Shown here in pieces: positions 26,462 through 36,526 of a DNA stretch of 64,000 nucleotides (position 1 is the first letter of the stretch; each line of letters starts with the position of its first letter). Position numbers and translations under genes: made by a program. The notes below the pieces were generated by a model that was not told the origin of the DNA, did not search any database, and saw only the letters and a list, made by a program, of their open reading frames with translations. Origin of the DNA: an uncultured Alphaproteobacteria bacterium (GTDB lineage Bacteria; Pseudomonadota; Alphaproteobacteria; UBA8366; GCA-2717185); assembly GCA_943788635.1 (NCBI GenBank), contig CALSRA010000011.1, positions 1 to 64,000 of the forward strand. Reading direction: 5' to 3'.

Positions 26462-26495
26462 AAAAAAACGGGCCGCAGATTTCTCCGCGGCCCGT
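26462..26495 (-). terminator. Intrinsic terminator of the petABC operon
   Basis: On the minus strand, a 9-bp perfect stem ACGGGCCGC / GCGGCCCGT with a 10-base loop is followed by a run of seven Ts. It starts about 25 bases after the petC stop, the expected place. Confidence 0.8.
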
Positions 26496-26520
26496 TCTTT
26501 ATTTTCCGGTCAGGAAACGA

Positions 26521-27279
26521 TCAGTGAACGTCAGCCCAAACCCGACGCTTCACGGCGATCAGCAAGCCGCAAAAGACGATCAGGAACAACATTACCTTCA
26601 TTCCCATCCCTTTGCGTTCTTCCATATTCGGTTCTGACGCCCAGGCGAGGAACACCGTAATGTCCTCAGCCATCTGCGCGACCGTCGCCTTCGTTCCATC
26701 CGCGTATTCCACCGCATCTTCAGAGAGCGGCGCAGCCATCGCGATCTGATGGCCCGCGAAGTAAGCGTTATAATTCATCCCTTCCATCACCTCGACATCT
26801 GCTGGCGGGTCGGTATACCCGGTCAACAGCGAATACAGGTAATTCGGCCCGCCGATACGCGCTTCCACCATCAGCGTCAGGTCAGGCGGCAAGGCGCCGC
26901 CGTTGCTCGCACGCGCAGCCTGAGCGTTCGGAAACGGCTTTACAAGCCGGTCCGACGGCACGGCGGGGCGCATGAACATTTCGCCTTCGTCGTTCGGTCC
27001 ATCCTCGACCTCACTTTCCGCAGCGAACGCCTTTACGGCAGCTTCGCTGTATCCCAGTTCCATCAGGTTGCGATAGTAGATGTAGTTGAGACTGTGACAA
27101 CCGGCGCAGACTTCCTGGTAAACCTGGAACCCGCGCTGAGCGGACGCCCTGTCATAGGAACCAAAAATGCCCTGGAATGACCAGTCCCGCTTGGGGATTT
27201 CGACACCACCGGCCGCCATAGCCTGACCGGTTACACCGAACGCCACTGCCGAGATCAGGGTAATAATCGCTTTGCGCAT
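26521..27279 (-). CDS. petC: Cytochrome c1 subunit of the bc1 complex
   Basis: 252 residues. The signal peptide [22 protein letters not shown] targets the mature domain to the periplasm. VYQEVCAGCHSLNYIYYRN has the C-x-x-C-H haem-c site (about residue 60). The region with EMFMRPAVPSDRLVKPFPN and GGALPPDLTLM is typical of c1. A C-terminal anchor helix GMKVMLFLIVFCGLLIAV holds it in the inner membrane. It passes electrons from the Rieske centre to cytochrome c. Its ATG overlaps the petB stop by one base, and it is followed by the terminator at 26462. Confidence 0.95.
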   Translation of the reverse strand: MRKAIITLISAVAFGVTGQAMAAGGVEIPKRDWSFQGIFGSYDRASAQRGFQVYQEVCAGCHSLNYIYYRNLMELGYSEAAVKAFAAESEVEDGPNDEGEMFMRPAVPSDRLVKPFPNAQAARASNGGALPPDLTLMVEARIGGPNYLYSLLTGYTDPPADVEVMEGMNYNAYFAGHQIAMAAPLSEDAVEYADGTKATVAQMAEDITVFLAWASEPNMEERKGMGMKVMLFLIVFCGLLIAVKRRVWADVH

Positions 27280-28562
27280 TACGATTTCTCCATCTTGGCA
27301 GCCGTCGCCCCGGCGGCTCCACCGCCACCTGAACCTGTAACAGCCTGACTGATACTCGTTGGAACCGGCAAGGGCGTTTCGATTTTACCCAAAATCGGCA
27401 TCACGATCAGGAAATGGAGGAAGTAGTACAACGTGGCAACCTGCCCAAGCACCAAATACCAACCTTCTGCCGGTTTCGCCCCGCAATACCCCAGAACCAG
27501 GCAATCAAACAGGAATACCCAGAATACGAACTTGTAGATCGGACGATACCGGGCACTGCGAACCTTTGCCGTATCCAGCCAGGGCAGGATGAACAGGATC
27601 ATGATCGATCCGAACATCAACAGGACACCCATCAATTTCGCCGGAATGAACAGCACATCGAAGGTGACCGACCGCAGGATCGCGTAGAACGGCAGGAAGT
27701 ACCATTCGGGCACGATATGCGCCGGCGTCTGCAGCGGATTCGCTTCGATATAGTTGTCCGGCTCACCAAAGAAGTTCGGTGCGTAGAACACGAAGAAAGC
27801 GAAGAACAGCAGGAACACCCCGATCCCGACCGAATCCTTGGCCGTGAAATACGGATGGAAGGGCACAGAATCCTGCGGACCCTGCATTTCGATCCCGTCG
27901 GGATTGTTCGATTTGGACACATGCAGTGCAACCACATGCAGCCCGACAACAGCGAACAGAACGAACGGCATCAGGTAATGCAGCGAGAAGAACCGGTTCA
28001 ACGTCGCATTATCAACCGAGAAACCACCCCAGAGCAGCGTCACGACCCAGTCACCAACGATGGGAATGGCCGAGAACAGGTTGGTAATCACCGTCGCACC
28101 CCAGTAGCTCATCTGGCCCCAGGGCAGAACATAGCCCATGAACGCGGTCGCCATCATCAGAAGCAGGATGACCACACCCAGCATCCACAGCAATTCGCGC
28201 GGTGCCTTGTATGAACCGTAGTAAAGGCCACGGAACATATGGATGTAGACGACGATGAAGAACATCGACGCACCATTCATGTGGATGTATTGCAGCAACC
28301 AGCCGTAATTTACGTCGCGCCGGATACGTTCGAGGCTTTCAAACGCATGGTCCACATGCGGCGTGTACTGCATGGCGAGCATGATGCCCGTAACGACCAT
28401 GACAACCAGTACGATCGAAGCCAATGCCCCGAAGTTCCAGAAATAATTCAGGTTCCGCGGCATCGGGAACTGCTGATACTCGTGGTCCATATAGGTGAAG
28501 ATCGGCAGGCGATCGTCGACCCAGCGGATCACTGGATTCTTCCATTGCGGATCGGTACTCAT
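27279..28562 (-). CDS. petB: Cytochrome b subunit of the bc1 complex
   Basis: 427 residues with eight or more membrane helices. The paired haem ligands are visible in helix B ([11 protein letters not shown] and [13 protein letters not shown]) and helix D ([13 protein letters not shown] and LHVVALH). The quinol-site motif [14 protein letters not shown] near residue 290 is present. It forms the membrane core that oxidises ubiquinol and reduces quinone. The C-terminal tail is rich in Gly/Ala/Lys. It is the second gene of petABC, 9 bases downstream of petA. Confidence 0.96.
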   Translation of the reverse strand: MSTDPQWKNPVIRWVDDRLPIFTYMDHEYQQFPMPRNLNYFWNFGALASIVLVVMVVTGIMLAMQYTPHVDHAFESLERIRRDVNYGWLLQYIHMNGASMFFIVVYIHMFRGLYYGSYKAPRELLWMLGVVILLLMMATAFMGYVLPWGQMSYWGATVITNLFSAIPIVGDWVVTLLWGGFSVDNATLNRFFSLHYLMPFVLFAVVGLHVVALHVSKSNNPDGIEMQGPQDSVPFHPYFTAKDSVGIGVFLLFFAFFVFYAPNFFGEPDNYIEANPLQTPAHIVPEWYFLPFYAILRSVTFDVLFIPAKLMGVLLMFGSIMILFILPWLDTAKVRSARYRPIYKFVFWVFLFDCLVLGYCGAKPAEGWYLVLGQVATLYYFLHFLIVMPILGKIETPLPVPTSISQAVTGSGGGGAAGATAAKMEKS

Positions 28563-28571
28563 CGACTCCCC

Positions 28572-29123
28572 CTATCCGATAAGAATTTTTGTGTCGTCGA
28601 TGAACGCATACGGCGGAACCGGCAGGTTCCGCGGCGCCGGGCCCTTGCGGATCCGGCCGGCCGTATCGTAATGCGATCCGTGACACGGACAGAACCACCC
28701 ACCGAATTCACCTTGCGGGTCGGTCGATTTCTGTCCCAGCGGAATACAGCCCAGATGCGTGCATAGCCCGACCATGACCAGCCATTCCGGCTTTTCGGCA
28801 CGATCCGCATCACCTTCCGGGTCCCGCAGATCTGCAATCTGCACATCCGCGGCCTTTGCGATTTCGTCAGCGGTGCGATGCCGGATAAAGACCGGCTTGC
28901 CCTGCCACATGATCGTAATGGCCTGACCAACCTCGATCGGTTCCAGGTTTACCTCGACAGTGGAAAGCGCAAGGACTTCCGCCGATGGGTTCATTGATTG
29001 TACGACCGGCCAGATAAAACTGGCCGCGCCAACCACCCCCATAGCGCCCGCCGCAAGGACGAGAAAATCGCGCCTTTCGACGTCTTCACCGCCGGAATCT
29101 GTTGATGCCGCAGTATCCGCCAT
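28572..29123 (-). CDS. petA: Rieske iron-sulfur subunit of the bc1 complex
   Basis: Start at ATG 29123 behind GGGGGAAAGC. About 183 residues. A twin-arginine-type N-terminus [21 protein letters not shown] serves as membrane anchor. The soluble domain carries both cluster-binding loops, [10 protein letters not shown] and CPCHGSHYD, with two Cys and two His ligands. First gene of petABC; it transfers electrons from ubiquinol to cytochrome c1. A likely promoter lies at 29189-29216. Confidence 0.95.
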   Translation of the reverse strand: MADTAASTDSGGEDVERRDFLVLAAGAMGVVGAASFIWPVVQSMNPSAEVLALSTVEVNLEPIEVGQAITIMWQGKPVFIRHRTADEIAKAADVQIADLRDPEGDADRAEKPEWLVMVGLCTHLGCIPLGQKSTDPQGEFGGWFCPCHGSHYDTAGRIRKGPAPRNLPVPPYAFIDDTKILIG

Positions 29124-29188
29124 GCTTTCCCCCTCAGTCATCTGTCGCCCCACTACAGCAAAGCGACTGCTTTCGCCAAAACGCCGCT

Positions 29189-29216
29189 ATAATAACCAAG
29201 TCACGGCGCGACGCAA
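29189..29216 (-). promoter_or_regulatory. Candidate promoter of petABC
   Basis: On the minus strand TTGCGT (29216-29211) and TATTAT (29194-29189) are 16 bases apart, a fair sigma-70-type pair 65-95 bases upstream of the petA start. It is pattern only; start-site mapping would be needed. Confidence 0.4.
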
Positions 29217-29389
29217 AAATATCGCGACGAACCAGCAAGGTCCGCGACAGTAGGTCGCAGACTAACCTTGCAAAGTCGTTAACAACGCAAGTAACGCCAG
29301 AGTGACCCACAGCCTCGGTTCCGTATAATGCAATTCGCTTGGAATGCAAAGCCGGGAACTTGAAATAGATAGATGGTTAACTCTTACCG

Positions 29390-29869
29390 ATGCGAATAGC
29401 CCTGTATCAACCCGACATCCCGCAGAATTCCGGCACAATTCTGCGACTTGCCGCCTGCATGAACGTCGGCGTGGACATCATCGAACCGTGCGGTTTCGTC
29501 TGGTCCGACACAAGGATGCGGCGCGCCGGCATGGATTACCTGGACCTGGTCCATATGCAGCGTCATCCGTCCTGGCAGGCCTATTGTGGCATTCCGAAAG
29601 GCAGACTGGTCCTTTTGACAACCCGCGGCACCGATCCATACACAAAATTCACCTTTCGGCCGGACGATACGCTGCTGCTGGGCAGCGAAAGTGCTGGCGT
29701 CCCTGACGCGGTCCACGATATGTCCGATGCCCGGTTGCGGATACCGATGGCGGCAACGGCAAGATCGTTGAACATTGCACTCGCAGCAGCCATGGTATTG
29801 GGTGAGGCACTGCGGCAGACGGACGGATATCCCGAACAACCCGCGGCGGACAGGAAGGTTGATGAGTAA
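29390..29869 (+). CDS. trmL: tRNA (cytidine/uridine-34-2'-O)-methyltransferase, SPOUT family
   Basis: 159 residues, the usual size. [20 protein letters not shown] is the family N-terminus. [14 protein letters not shown] and [21 protein letters not shown] form the trefoil knot that binds S-adenosylmethionine. It methylates the wobble ribose of certain leucine tRNAs. The stop overlaps the hemF start by 8 bases, so the two are translated together. It is divergent from petABC. Confidence 0.93.
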   Translation: MRIALYQPDIPQNSGTILRLAACMNVGVDIIEPCGFVWSDTRMRRAGMDYLDLVHMQRHPSWQAYCGIPKGRLVLLTTRGTDPYTKFTFRPDDTLLLGSESAGVPDAVHDMSDARLRIPMAATARSLNIALAAAMVLGEALRQTDGYPEQPAADRKVDE

Positions 29870-30716
29870 CGAACATAAGGACAGGGCGCGCACCTGGTTT
29901 GCGGCGTTGCGCGACCGGATTTGCAGCGAATTCGAGGCAATCGAAGACGAACTGACCGGCAGCGACGCAGAACCCGGCCGGTTCGAGCGGACCCGTTGGA
30001 GCCGCGATACCGAAGAAGACGGCAACGATGGCGGCGGCGGTGAAATGTCAGTCATGCGGGGCCGGGTTTTTGAAAAGGTCGGTGTGAACATCTCCACGGT
30101 AAGCGGCACCTTCTCGGAGGCCTTCCGGAAGGAAATACCCGGCGCGGCAGAGGACGGGCGATTCTGGGCGTCGGGCGTTTCGCTGGTGGCGCATTTACAA
30201 TCGCCCCATGTCCCGGCGGTTCATATGAACACCCGCCACATCGTCACCGCAGACAGTTGGTTCGGTGGCGGCGCGGATCTGACACCAATGGTCCCGGATG
30301 ACGACGATACCGCCGCGTTCCATGCCGGCCTGCAGGCCGCATGCGACAGCCATGATCCGACCTATTACAAGCGCTTCAAGGAATGGTGTGACGAATACTT
30401 CTACCTGAAGCACCGTGACGAACCGCGCGGGATCGGCGGGATATTCTATGACCGCCTGGACACCGGCGACTGGGAAGCTGATTTCGCCTTTACCCAGGAT
30501 ATCGGCCGCGCGTTTATCGAAACCTATGCACCGATCGTGCGGCGCCACATGAACAGGCCCTGGAACGACGCGGAACGCGAACACCAGCTCATCCGCCGTG
30601 GACGCTACGTCGAATTCAATCTGCTGTATGATCGCGGCACAAAATTCGGCCTGATGACCGGCGGCAATACCGACGCCATCCTGATGTCATTACCGCCTGA
30701 AGTCCGGTGGCCGTAA
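29862..30716 (+). CDS. hemF: Oxygen-dependent coproporphyrinogen III oxidase
   Basis: 284 residues from ATG 29862. Signature segments: [20 protein letters not shown], then [58 protein letters not shown] near the end. It oxidatively decarboxylates coproporphyrinogen III to protoporphyrinogen IX in haem synthesis, using O2. It is encoded next to the bc1 genes whose products need haem. The trmL-hemF coupling is common in alphaproteobacteria. Confidence 0.96.
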   Translation: MSNEHKDRARTWFAALRDRICSEFEAIEDELTGSDAEPGRFERTRWSRDTEEDGNDGGGGEMSVMRGRVFEKVGVNISTVSGTFSEAFRKEIPGAAEDGRFWASGVSLVAHLQSPHVPAVHMNTRHIVTADSWFGGGADLTPMVPDDDDTAAFHAGLQAACDSHDPTYYKRFKEWCDEYFYLKHRDEPRGIGGIFYDRLDTGDWEADFAFTQDIGRAFIETYAPIVRRHMNRPWNDAEREHQLIRRGRYVEFNLLYDRGTKFGLMTGGNTDAILMSLPPEVRWP

Positions 30717-30743
30717 CCCTCGCTGCCTAAGGAGGCTACACAC

Positions 30744-31292
30744 GTGAAAAATCGCACACCGATACATGCCATTTTCGCCTTTTGCCTTTACCTGTGTTCA
30801 GCAGGCTTTGCCCAGGCGGAGAACCTATCGCCGGCGACCTTCTACGGGACATTTCAGGGAAGCGGCTACGCCGAAAATCGCGACAGTGTCTATTTCGGGA
30901 CCACGGTCCGCGATCTGGACGTCGTTATCGCCCCCAGCGGCAGCGGTTTCAGTGTCACCTGGACAACCGTCATCCGCAGCGGCGGCAACCCCAACGATCC
31001 AAACGTGAAACGCAAGGCGCAAACCGTCTCGTTTTCACCAACCGGCGAAACAGGTGTTTTTCGCGGCACGCCATCCGGCGACCCGCTTTCGGGAAATCCG
31101 TATATCTGGGCGCGGATCGAGCAGCACACCCTGACGGTCTACATCATGACGATTTCCAGCCAGGGTAACTATGACATGCAAAGCTACGCCCGGACCCTGA
31201 GCGGGGCGGGAATGGACCTGGTCTTCACGCGCATCCGGGACGGCGAACCTGTCCGGTCCGCCAAAGCGAAACTTGTCAAGATTGCGAACTGA
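30744..31292 (+). CDS. Secreted protein of unknown function
   Basis: 182 residues behind a good AAGGAGGC-type ribosome site. The signal peptide (AIFAFCLYLCSAGFAQA, cleavage after AQA) is followed by a beta-rich domain: TFYGTFQGSGYAENRD, VVIAPSGSGFSVTWTTVIRSG and IWARIEQHTLTVYIMTI. No family recognised; the repeated edge strands suggest a small lipocalin-like or beta-sandwich domain. It is 27 bases downstream of hemF on the same strand, so possibly in the trmL-hemF transcript. Confidence 0.65.
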   Translation: MKNRTPIHAIFAFCLYLCSAGFAQAENLSPATFYGTFQGSGYAENRDSVYFGTTVRDLDVVIAPSGSGFSVTWTTVIRSGGNPNDPNVKRKAQTVSFSPTGETGVFRGTPSGDPLSGNPYIWARIEQHTLTVYIMTISSQGNYDMQSYARTLSGAGMDLVFTRIRDGEPVRSAKAKLVKIAN

Positions 31293-31392
31293 CCGGAGAT
31301 CCGCTTTGCAACAGCCTTGATTTAGATCATCGCGCAATACCGGCTACACTCCCCACAATAGCGTTGTAAGTAATTCACGTGGGGACAGAGAA

Positions 31393-32259
31393 ATGACAAT
31401 AAGGGTAATTTTCGCACCGCTAACCGGCCGGAAATCGGACGATGCGGTATTTTCAACAGCCGCCGCCGCGTCCAAGCGCTTCAATGCGCATGTCGACGCG
31501 GCATTCCTGCGAATGGATCCGCGCGACGCAATCCCCTATATGGGCGAAGGTATCTCGGGTGCCCTGGTGGACGAATTCATCCAGCGTGCCGAAGAAGAAA
31601 ACGCCAGCCAGTCCCATCGGTCGCGCGCCGCATTCGACGCCTGGCGCGGGCAAGAAGCCATCACCCTGGCGGATGCTCCGTCCGGGGCGGCCTCCCCGAC
31701 CTGTTCGTACAGGGAAATCGTTGGCGATGCGGACCGGAACACCGAAGCCTGCGGCAGGCTGGCCGACCTGGTCATTGCCGCGCGCCATACCGCGGAAGGG
31801 ACAATCGAAAACGAGGTCGCCTTCGAGGCATCGCTGATGCATAGCGGCCGCCCGCTTTTACTGGCCGCCCCATCGCCGCAAGGCAGCCTTGGCGACAGGA
31901 TCACGATTGCCTGGAACGGCAGTGCCGAATCCGCCCGTGCTGTCGGCGCCGCAATGCCGTTCCTGAAAGCGGCCCAATCCGTCACGGCGATCACCGCCAA
32001 CGAGGATGGGAATCCGGAAGGCACCGGCGAAGCCCTTGCGGGCTATCTCGCCTGGCATGGGATTACGGTGACGCCGAAGGTTGTCGAAGCCGATGGACGA
32101 CCAATTGGTGAAATTCTTCTCAGCGCCGCCGAAGCCGACAAGTCAGACTTGCTTGTCATGGGCGCATACAGTCACAGCCGGCTGCGTGAATACATTCTGG
32201 GTGGCGCCACCCGGCACATTCTGGATGAAAGCAATCTGCCGGTCTTCATGGCGCACTGA
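31393..32259 (+). CDS. Universal stress protein, tandem UspA-like
   Basis: 288 residues, about twice a single USP domain. The first half starts TIRVIFAPLTGRKSDDAVFS. The second half ends SDLLVMGAYSHSRLREYILGG, then ATRHILDESNLPVFMAH, which is the conserved USP C-terminus with the G-x2-x9-G-x-S/T nucleotide-loop region partly kept. It is likely a cytoplasmic ATP-binding or non-binding stress protein. It is preceded by about 100 bases containing a GTGGGGACAG ribosome-site region. Probably a single gene. Confidence 0.88.
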   Translation: MTIRVIFAPLTGRKSDDAVFSTAAAASKRFNAHVDAAFLRMDPRDAIPYMGEGISGALVDEFIQRAEEENASQSHRSRAAFDAWRGQEAITLADAPSGAASPTCSYREIVGDADRNTEACGRLADLVIAARHTAEGTIENEVAFEASLMHSGRPLLLAAPSPQGSLGDRITIAWNGSAESARAVGAAMPFLKAAQSVTAITANEDGNPEGTGEALAGYLAWHGITVTPKVVEADGRPIGEILLSAAEADKSDLLVMGAYSHSRLREYILGGATRHILDESNLPVFMAH

Positions 32260-32268
32260 CCCATGGGG

Positions 32269-33414
32269 TCAGGGTTTTCCGGCGAGTTCCTCGACACGTC
32301 GGGCATTTCCGGCCCAGGTGTAGTCGGCATCGTCAATCCGTTGTGCCGCGGCGTCGCCAAGCTGTTTTCGCAAGGCGGCGTCCTGGCACAGGCGGATGAT
32401 CGCCTGGGTAAACGCGTCGGTGTCCTGCGGATCGAAAAGCAGCGCATCGGCACCATCGGTCAGAACTTCGCGAATATTGCCCTGATCCGGCGCGACGATG
32501 GCACGGCCAAGCGCCATGTACTCGAACAGTTTCAACTGCGAGGCATAGGCCACGACGCTGGGCTGCAGGGCGATATCGAATGCGGCGACATAGCGGCTGA
32601 TACGGTCACGCGACACAAGGCCGAGCATCGTCACCTGTTTTTCGAGCCCTTTCGATTTCGCATACTCTTCAATCTCCTCCCGTCCGGGGCCGTCACCAGC
32701 GACAAGGAAATGGATATCGTCACGACCGGGCAATTCATGCATGGCGTCGATCACCCGGGTCAGCCCGTGCCAGGAGCGAATGAACCCGGTAAAGCCAAGC
32801 ACGGTCTTATCTTCAAGGCCAAGTTCGCGCCGGGCCTCTTCGCCACTGACCGCGGTGGAAAACGACTCTGTATTGATGCCATTCGGTATGACCGTGATCC
32901 GGGATTCAGGCACGCCAACATCCCGGACATAATCCGCCAGCCGGTCCGTGACAGGCAGAACGCGGTCCGCAGATCGCCAGACCGTCGCTTCCGCCCAGCG
33001 CGCGAAGCGGAACAGCGACAAGCCATCATGGGTCGACCGTTCTTCCGCCTGCGGCGCGTTGACTTCAAGCACCAGCGGAATTCCGTACCGCGCCTTCAGC
33101 CATTTCCCGGCCAGCAGGAACAGACTGTATCGCTCATAGAGAATAGCCGGCTTGTGCGTCAGATACGCGGCCCGCAGTTGCCGGTAGGCAACGAAGGAAT
33201 AACTGCATTCCAGAATTTCATAGAGCGCCCGGGGAATGTTTCGCTTGATCCAGCTGAAACTGCCGCCGGCGCCACCAAACTCACTGTCCTGGTGCATGGC
33301 CGGGGACACGATGATGACCTCGTGCCCGCGACTTCGCAGCGCATGGATCAGCTCCGTGATATGAACGTCTTGCCCGTCTCTCGACACGGTGCGGTGATGG
33401 TAAAGAATTTTCAT
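32269..33414 (-). CDS. Glycosyltransferase family 4 protein
   Basis: 381 residues in a GT-B fold. The N-terminus MKILYHHRTVSRDGQDVHITELI contains the acceptor-binding strand. ADRVLPVTDRLADYVRDVGV, then VIPNGINTESF, and VLGFTGFIRSWHGLTRVIDAM are the mid-region motifs. EYMALGRAIVAPDQGNIREV carries the E-x7-E donor-nucleotide site. It would add a hexose from a nucleotide-sugar to a surface glycan or lipid. No other polysaccharide genes are near, so the product cannot be inferred. It converges on the universal stress gene. Confidence 0.9.
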   Translation of the reverse strand: MKILYHHRTVSRDGQDVHITELIHALRSRGHEVIIVSPAMHQDSEFGGAGGSFSWIKRNIPRALYEILECSYSFVAYRQLRAAYLTHKPAILYERYSLFLLAGKWLKARYGIPLVLEVNAPQAEERSTHDGLSLFRFARWAEATVWRSADRVLPVTDRLADYVRDVGVPESRITVIPNGINTESFSTAVSGEEARRELGLEDKTVLGFTGFIRSWHGLTRVIDAMHELPGRDDIHFLVAGDGPGREEIEEYAKSKGLEKQVTMLGLVSRDRISRYVAAFDIALQPSVVAYASQLKLFEYMALGRAIVAPDQGNIREVLTDGADALLFDPQDTDAFTQAIIRLCQDAALRKQLGDAAAQRIDDADYTWAGNARRVEELAGKP

Positions 33415-33664
33415 CGTGTCAGATTACCGGCATTCCCTGACGCAGAAACCGCCCCAACGATACAAGTGAACACCGGTTGAAACTTTCATGTAAATGGACA
33501 CATTCAGACTGTAATCGTGATTGCCCTTATATCAGGCTTTGCTCTAGCGTAAAGGCACACGGTGGCCGGTCAGGCCCGGTCGGTGATCGATTCTCATAAC
33601 GAACGAGGATCCATCCGCTGTCAGTGCTTTGTTCACAATCGTTGATTTGTTCAATATTTATCAT

Positions 33665-34003
33665 ATGGATGAAAATAACATGCTGAACACACAGAACATC
33701 AAGGCGCAGCTGGAAGAACGGCTGAAATTTCTTGGCACGCGGGTTGACGAAATCGAGGATGACTTGCGAGAGCCGTCTGATCCTGATTTTGCCGAACATG
33801 CAACGGAAGCGGAAGGCGACGAGGTTCTGGAAGGGCTTGAAAGTTCGGCTTTACGGGAAATCGCCCAGATACAGGCAGCACTGGACCGGATCGCGGAAGG
33901 CACCTATGGCGAATGCGCAACCTGTGGGGAAACGGTTGACGAGAAACGCCTTGCAGCCGTGCCGCATGCGTCGCAATGCATTTCCTGCGCCTCCAAAAAG
34001 TAA
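33665..34003 (+). CDS. TraR/DksA-family zinc-finger protein
   Basis: About 112 residues from MDENNMLNTQN (alternative start at 33680). A coiled-coil-like helix with EERLKFLGTRVDEIEDDLRE and SSALREIAQIQAALDRI precedes the zinc finger CATCGETVDEKRLAAVPHA, then SQCISC (two C-x2-C pairs). The finger matches DksA/TraR proteins, which bind RNA polymerase secondary channel. The N-terminal helix lacks the long acidic tip of true DksA, so this belongs to the shorter paralogue group with unknown target promoters. Confidence 0.88.
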   Translation: MDENNMLNTQNIKAQLEERLKFLGTRVDEIEDDLREPSDPDFAEHATEAEGDEVLEGLESSALREIAQIQAALDRIAEGTYGECATCGETVDEKRLAAVPHASQCISCASKK

Positions 34004-34149
34004 CCGCCGCGTTTCCGAAAACGACACAAGCAAGGCTGAGCATGAAACAGGCATATAGCGCCACAAGGCGCTACCGGTGCGGCAACGTCATCGGGCAGCA
34101 GCATAACATTCGACCTGCGGGCGGGCCCCGCCGCGGGTTCTGATCCGCA

Positions 34150-35136
34150 ATGGCTGAACAAACCATCGCCGAACCGATTGCAATCAAACGAATCGGCAGT
34201 TTTCACGTTGAAGGACGTGAAGCCATCGCAAGCGGCCTGCCGGTGCAGGAAGTCGTTTACACACGCGGCAGCCCGCCACGACCGCTTGACCCGAACGGCG
34301 AGTACGAAGTCGAACAGATGTATGTCCAGTACGTTCAACTGGAAAAAGCGAAAGCGAAATATCCGCTTTTGATGTGGCACGGCGGCGGCATGAGCGGCGT
34401 CACCTGGGAGGATACGCCCGATGGCCGTCCCGGATGGCAGTCCATATTCCTGCGGGCCGGACATGATGTCTATGTCTCGGACGCCGTGGAACGCGGCCGG
34501 GCCTCATGGTGCTGCATTCCGGGCGTGTATGAAGGCAATGCCGTTGCGCGTCCCAAACAGGAATCATGGGAAGGGTTTCGCTTCGGCCCGATAGGGTCAT
34601 GGGATCCGGACCCCGCGAAACGCAAATCCTATGACGGACAACGATTCCCGATCGCCGCACTGGATGCCTTTCAGCGGCAGACAGTTCCCCGCTGGACCAC
34701 CAGCGATATCCCGACGCAACGCGCCTATGACAGACTGATCCAGAAGGTCGGCCCCGCCGTCGTCATGGTGCACAGTCAGGGTGGAAATTTCGGGTTTACG
34801 GCCGCGCTGAATGCGCCGGACAAGGTCCGTGCCTATATCGGTATCGAACCATCAGGCACCCCGCCCCCGGGGACCGACTTGACAGGACTGCGGGATATTC
34901 CGCATCTCGTAGTCTGGGGCGACTATATCGACCTCGTGCCGCAATGGACCGAAAGTCGCGCCCGGATTGAAGCCTATGGCGCCGCAATCCGCGATGCCGG
35001 CGGCAGTTTCGATATCATCGACCTGCCGGCGCTGGGCATAAAGGGAAATTCCCATTTCCCGATGATGGACAATAATTCCGACGCCGTCGCAGCCCTTGTC
35101 CAGGACTGGATGGAAAGTCGGAACCAGATGGAATGA
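34150..35136 (+). CDS. Alpha/beta hydrolase of the esterase-713 type
   Basis: 328 residues, no signal peptide. The oxyanion-hole region LLMWHGGGMSGVTWEDTPDG, nucleophile elbow VVMVHSQGGNFGFTAALNAP (Ser at about 204) and the C-terminal GNSHFPMMDNNSD (catalytic His) fit the esterase-713-like family. The motif HSQGG replaces the common G-x-S-x-G. The substrate is unknown. Its stop overlaps the ATG of a PLP enzyme (ATGA), and an MFS carrier follows on the same strand, so a three-gene uptake and breakdown module is likely. Confidence 0.83.
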   Translation: MAEQTIAEPIAIKRIGSFHVEGREAIASGLPVQEVVYTRGSPPRPLDPNGEYEVEQMYVQYVQLEKAKAKYPLLMWHGGGMSGVTWEDTPDGRPGWQSIFLRAGHDVYVSDAVERGRASWCCIPGVYEGNAVARPKQESWEGFRFGPIGSWDPDPAKRKSYDGQRFPIAALDAFQRQTVPRWTTSDIPTQRAYDRLIQKVGPAVVMVHSQGGNFGFTAALNAPDKVRAYIGIEPSGTPPPGTDLTGLRDIPHLVVWGDYIDLVPQWTESRARIEAYGAAIRDAGGSFDIIDLPALGIKGNSHFPMMDNNSDAVAALVQDWMESRNQME

Positions 35137-36281
35137 CAGACATGACCGCACGCTACATAAACCCCCGCACCGGCGAGACCTGGCCGACCGACACACCATT
35201 GTGGAAGGCGCCGGATGATGACGGATACGTCAACCTGACGCCCGGCCCCGGCCTGACGCCGGAAGACATCGATTCCAGCGAACAATCCCTGTGGCGATAC
35301 GCCAAAGCCGTGCGGCTGCCGGGCCCGCCCGCCGTGACCCTGGGGGCGGGATGGACGCCATTGCTGTCCGCGGAATGGGACGGCATGCCCGTCCATATGA
35401 AAGCAGACCACCTGATGATGTCCGGTTCGTTCAAGGACCGGGGCACATCGGTCATGATGAACTATCTGAAGCAGACCGGCATCACTGCGGTGCTGGAGGA
35501 TTCGTCCGGAAATGGCGGCGCATCAGCCGCGACATACGCATCCGCACTTGGACTGGACTGCCGGATTTTCGTACCGGCCTCCGCCCCCGCCGCCAAGAAA
35601 ATCCAGATGGCGGCAATGGGTGCCGAAGTGGTCGCGATAGAAGGCAGCCGTGACGATGTCGCCGATGCCGCCCTGGCCGAAGCGGATAAACTATTCTATG
35701 CGGCCCACAACCTTCAGCCATTTTTCCTTGAAGGCACGAAAACCGTGGCCTTCGAATTATGGGAACAACTGGGATTCCGGGCGCCGGATTGTGTCGTCGC
35801 ACCATTGGGACAGGGCAGCAACATCATGGGCAGCCATATCGGTTTTGCCGAATTGCTGGCCTGCGGTCAGATCAAGAAACTGCCCCGGATCCATGCAATA
35901 CAAACGGCAAATTGCGCCCCCTATCATGCGGCTTTCCAGTCTGGCACGGAAAAAATCACGACCTTCCCGGCCAAGCCGACCATCGCCGATGGCATTGCCT
36001 CTGCCACACCGGTACGACTGCGTGAGGTTCTGATGGCAATCCGTGAATCCAGCGGGACGATCACGACTGTGGCGGAAGACGAAATCATCGCCGCGCTGGG
36101 CAAGCTGGGACAGCGCGGCTTTTTCGTCGAGCCGACCAGCGCGACGGCCGCCGCGGGCCTTAGCAAGCTTTTGGCTGCGGGCACTATCCAACCCCATGAA
36201 ACCGTTGCGGTTATCCTGACAGGCAGTGGCCTGAAGGCCGGGGAAAAGATCGGCGCGGCACTGGGTCTGTCGGCGAATTAG
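35133..36281 (+). CDS. PLP-dependent lyase/threonine-synthase-like enzyme (fold type II)
   Basis: 382 residues. It starts with a small zinc-ribbon-like or ordered segment RYINPRTGETWPTDTPLWKAP. The PLP lysine lies in SGSFKDRGTSVMMNYL (about residue 98), with EDSSGNGGASAATYASALG for phosphate contact and APLGQGSNIMGSHIGFAELL for the tail. It resembles threonine synthase and threonine/diaminopropionate-type ammonia-lyases, but not the true biosynthetic enzymes closely enough to name. It is translationally coupled to the esterase upstream. Confidence 0.85.
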   Translation: MTDMTARYINPRTGETWPTDTPLWKAPDDDGYVNLTPGPGLTPEDIDSSEQSLWRYAKAVRLPGPPAVTLGAGWTPLLSAEWDGMPVHMKADHLMMSGSFKDRGTSVMMNYLKQTGITAVLEDSSGNGGASAATYASALGLDCRIFVPASAPAAKKIQMAAMGAEVVAIEGSRDDVADAALAEADKLFYAAHNLQPFFLEGTKTVAFELWEQLGFRAPDCVVAPLGQGSNIMGSHIGFAELLACGQIKKLPRIHAIQTANCAPYHAAFQSGTEKITTFPAKPTIADGIASATPVRLREVLMAIRESSGTITTVAEDEIIAALGKLGQRGFFVEPTSATAAAGLSKLLAAGTIQPHETVAVILTGSGLKAGEKIGAALGLSAN

Positions 36282-36526
36282 ACACACCCAAGCAAGTTTC
36301 AGGACGACCGCTTGAATTGATTGATCCAGGGCCGCCCGCCGAAACGTGCTGTCAGCGCCAGACTTGCCCGATAACGAAACATTACCGAATGCTCGCCATA
36401 TTGGGGCGTTGACGACGTTCATTCTCGCAACTTGCGTTTGCATGCGTTGCTGATTAGTAGATACGCCGTAACGTCGGAAATTTGAACAACGGGGCCAAGG
36501 GCCTCGTCATGGGAGCCAACCGTTAA

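Larger units (their letters stand above)
26020..26520. other. 500-base intergenic region between K+ channel and petC
   Basis: No convincing gene. It holds, in order, the leader of the channel gene, an AT-rich stretch (about 26175-26330), a candidate structured RNA (26350-26420) and the pet terminator (26462-26495). The open frames in it are short and lack coding character. Confidence 0.5.

Noticed and set aside
27414-28214. 266-residue open frame rich in His, Gln, Arg on the plus strand
   Set aside because: Antisense of petB; the composition is that of complementary codons of a membrane protein.
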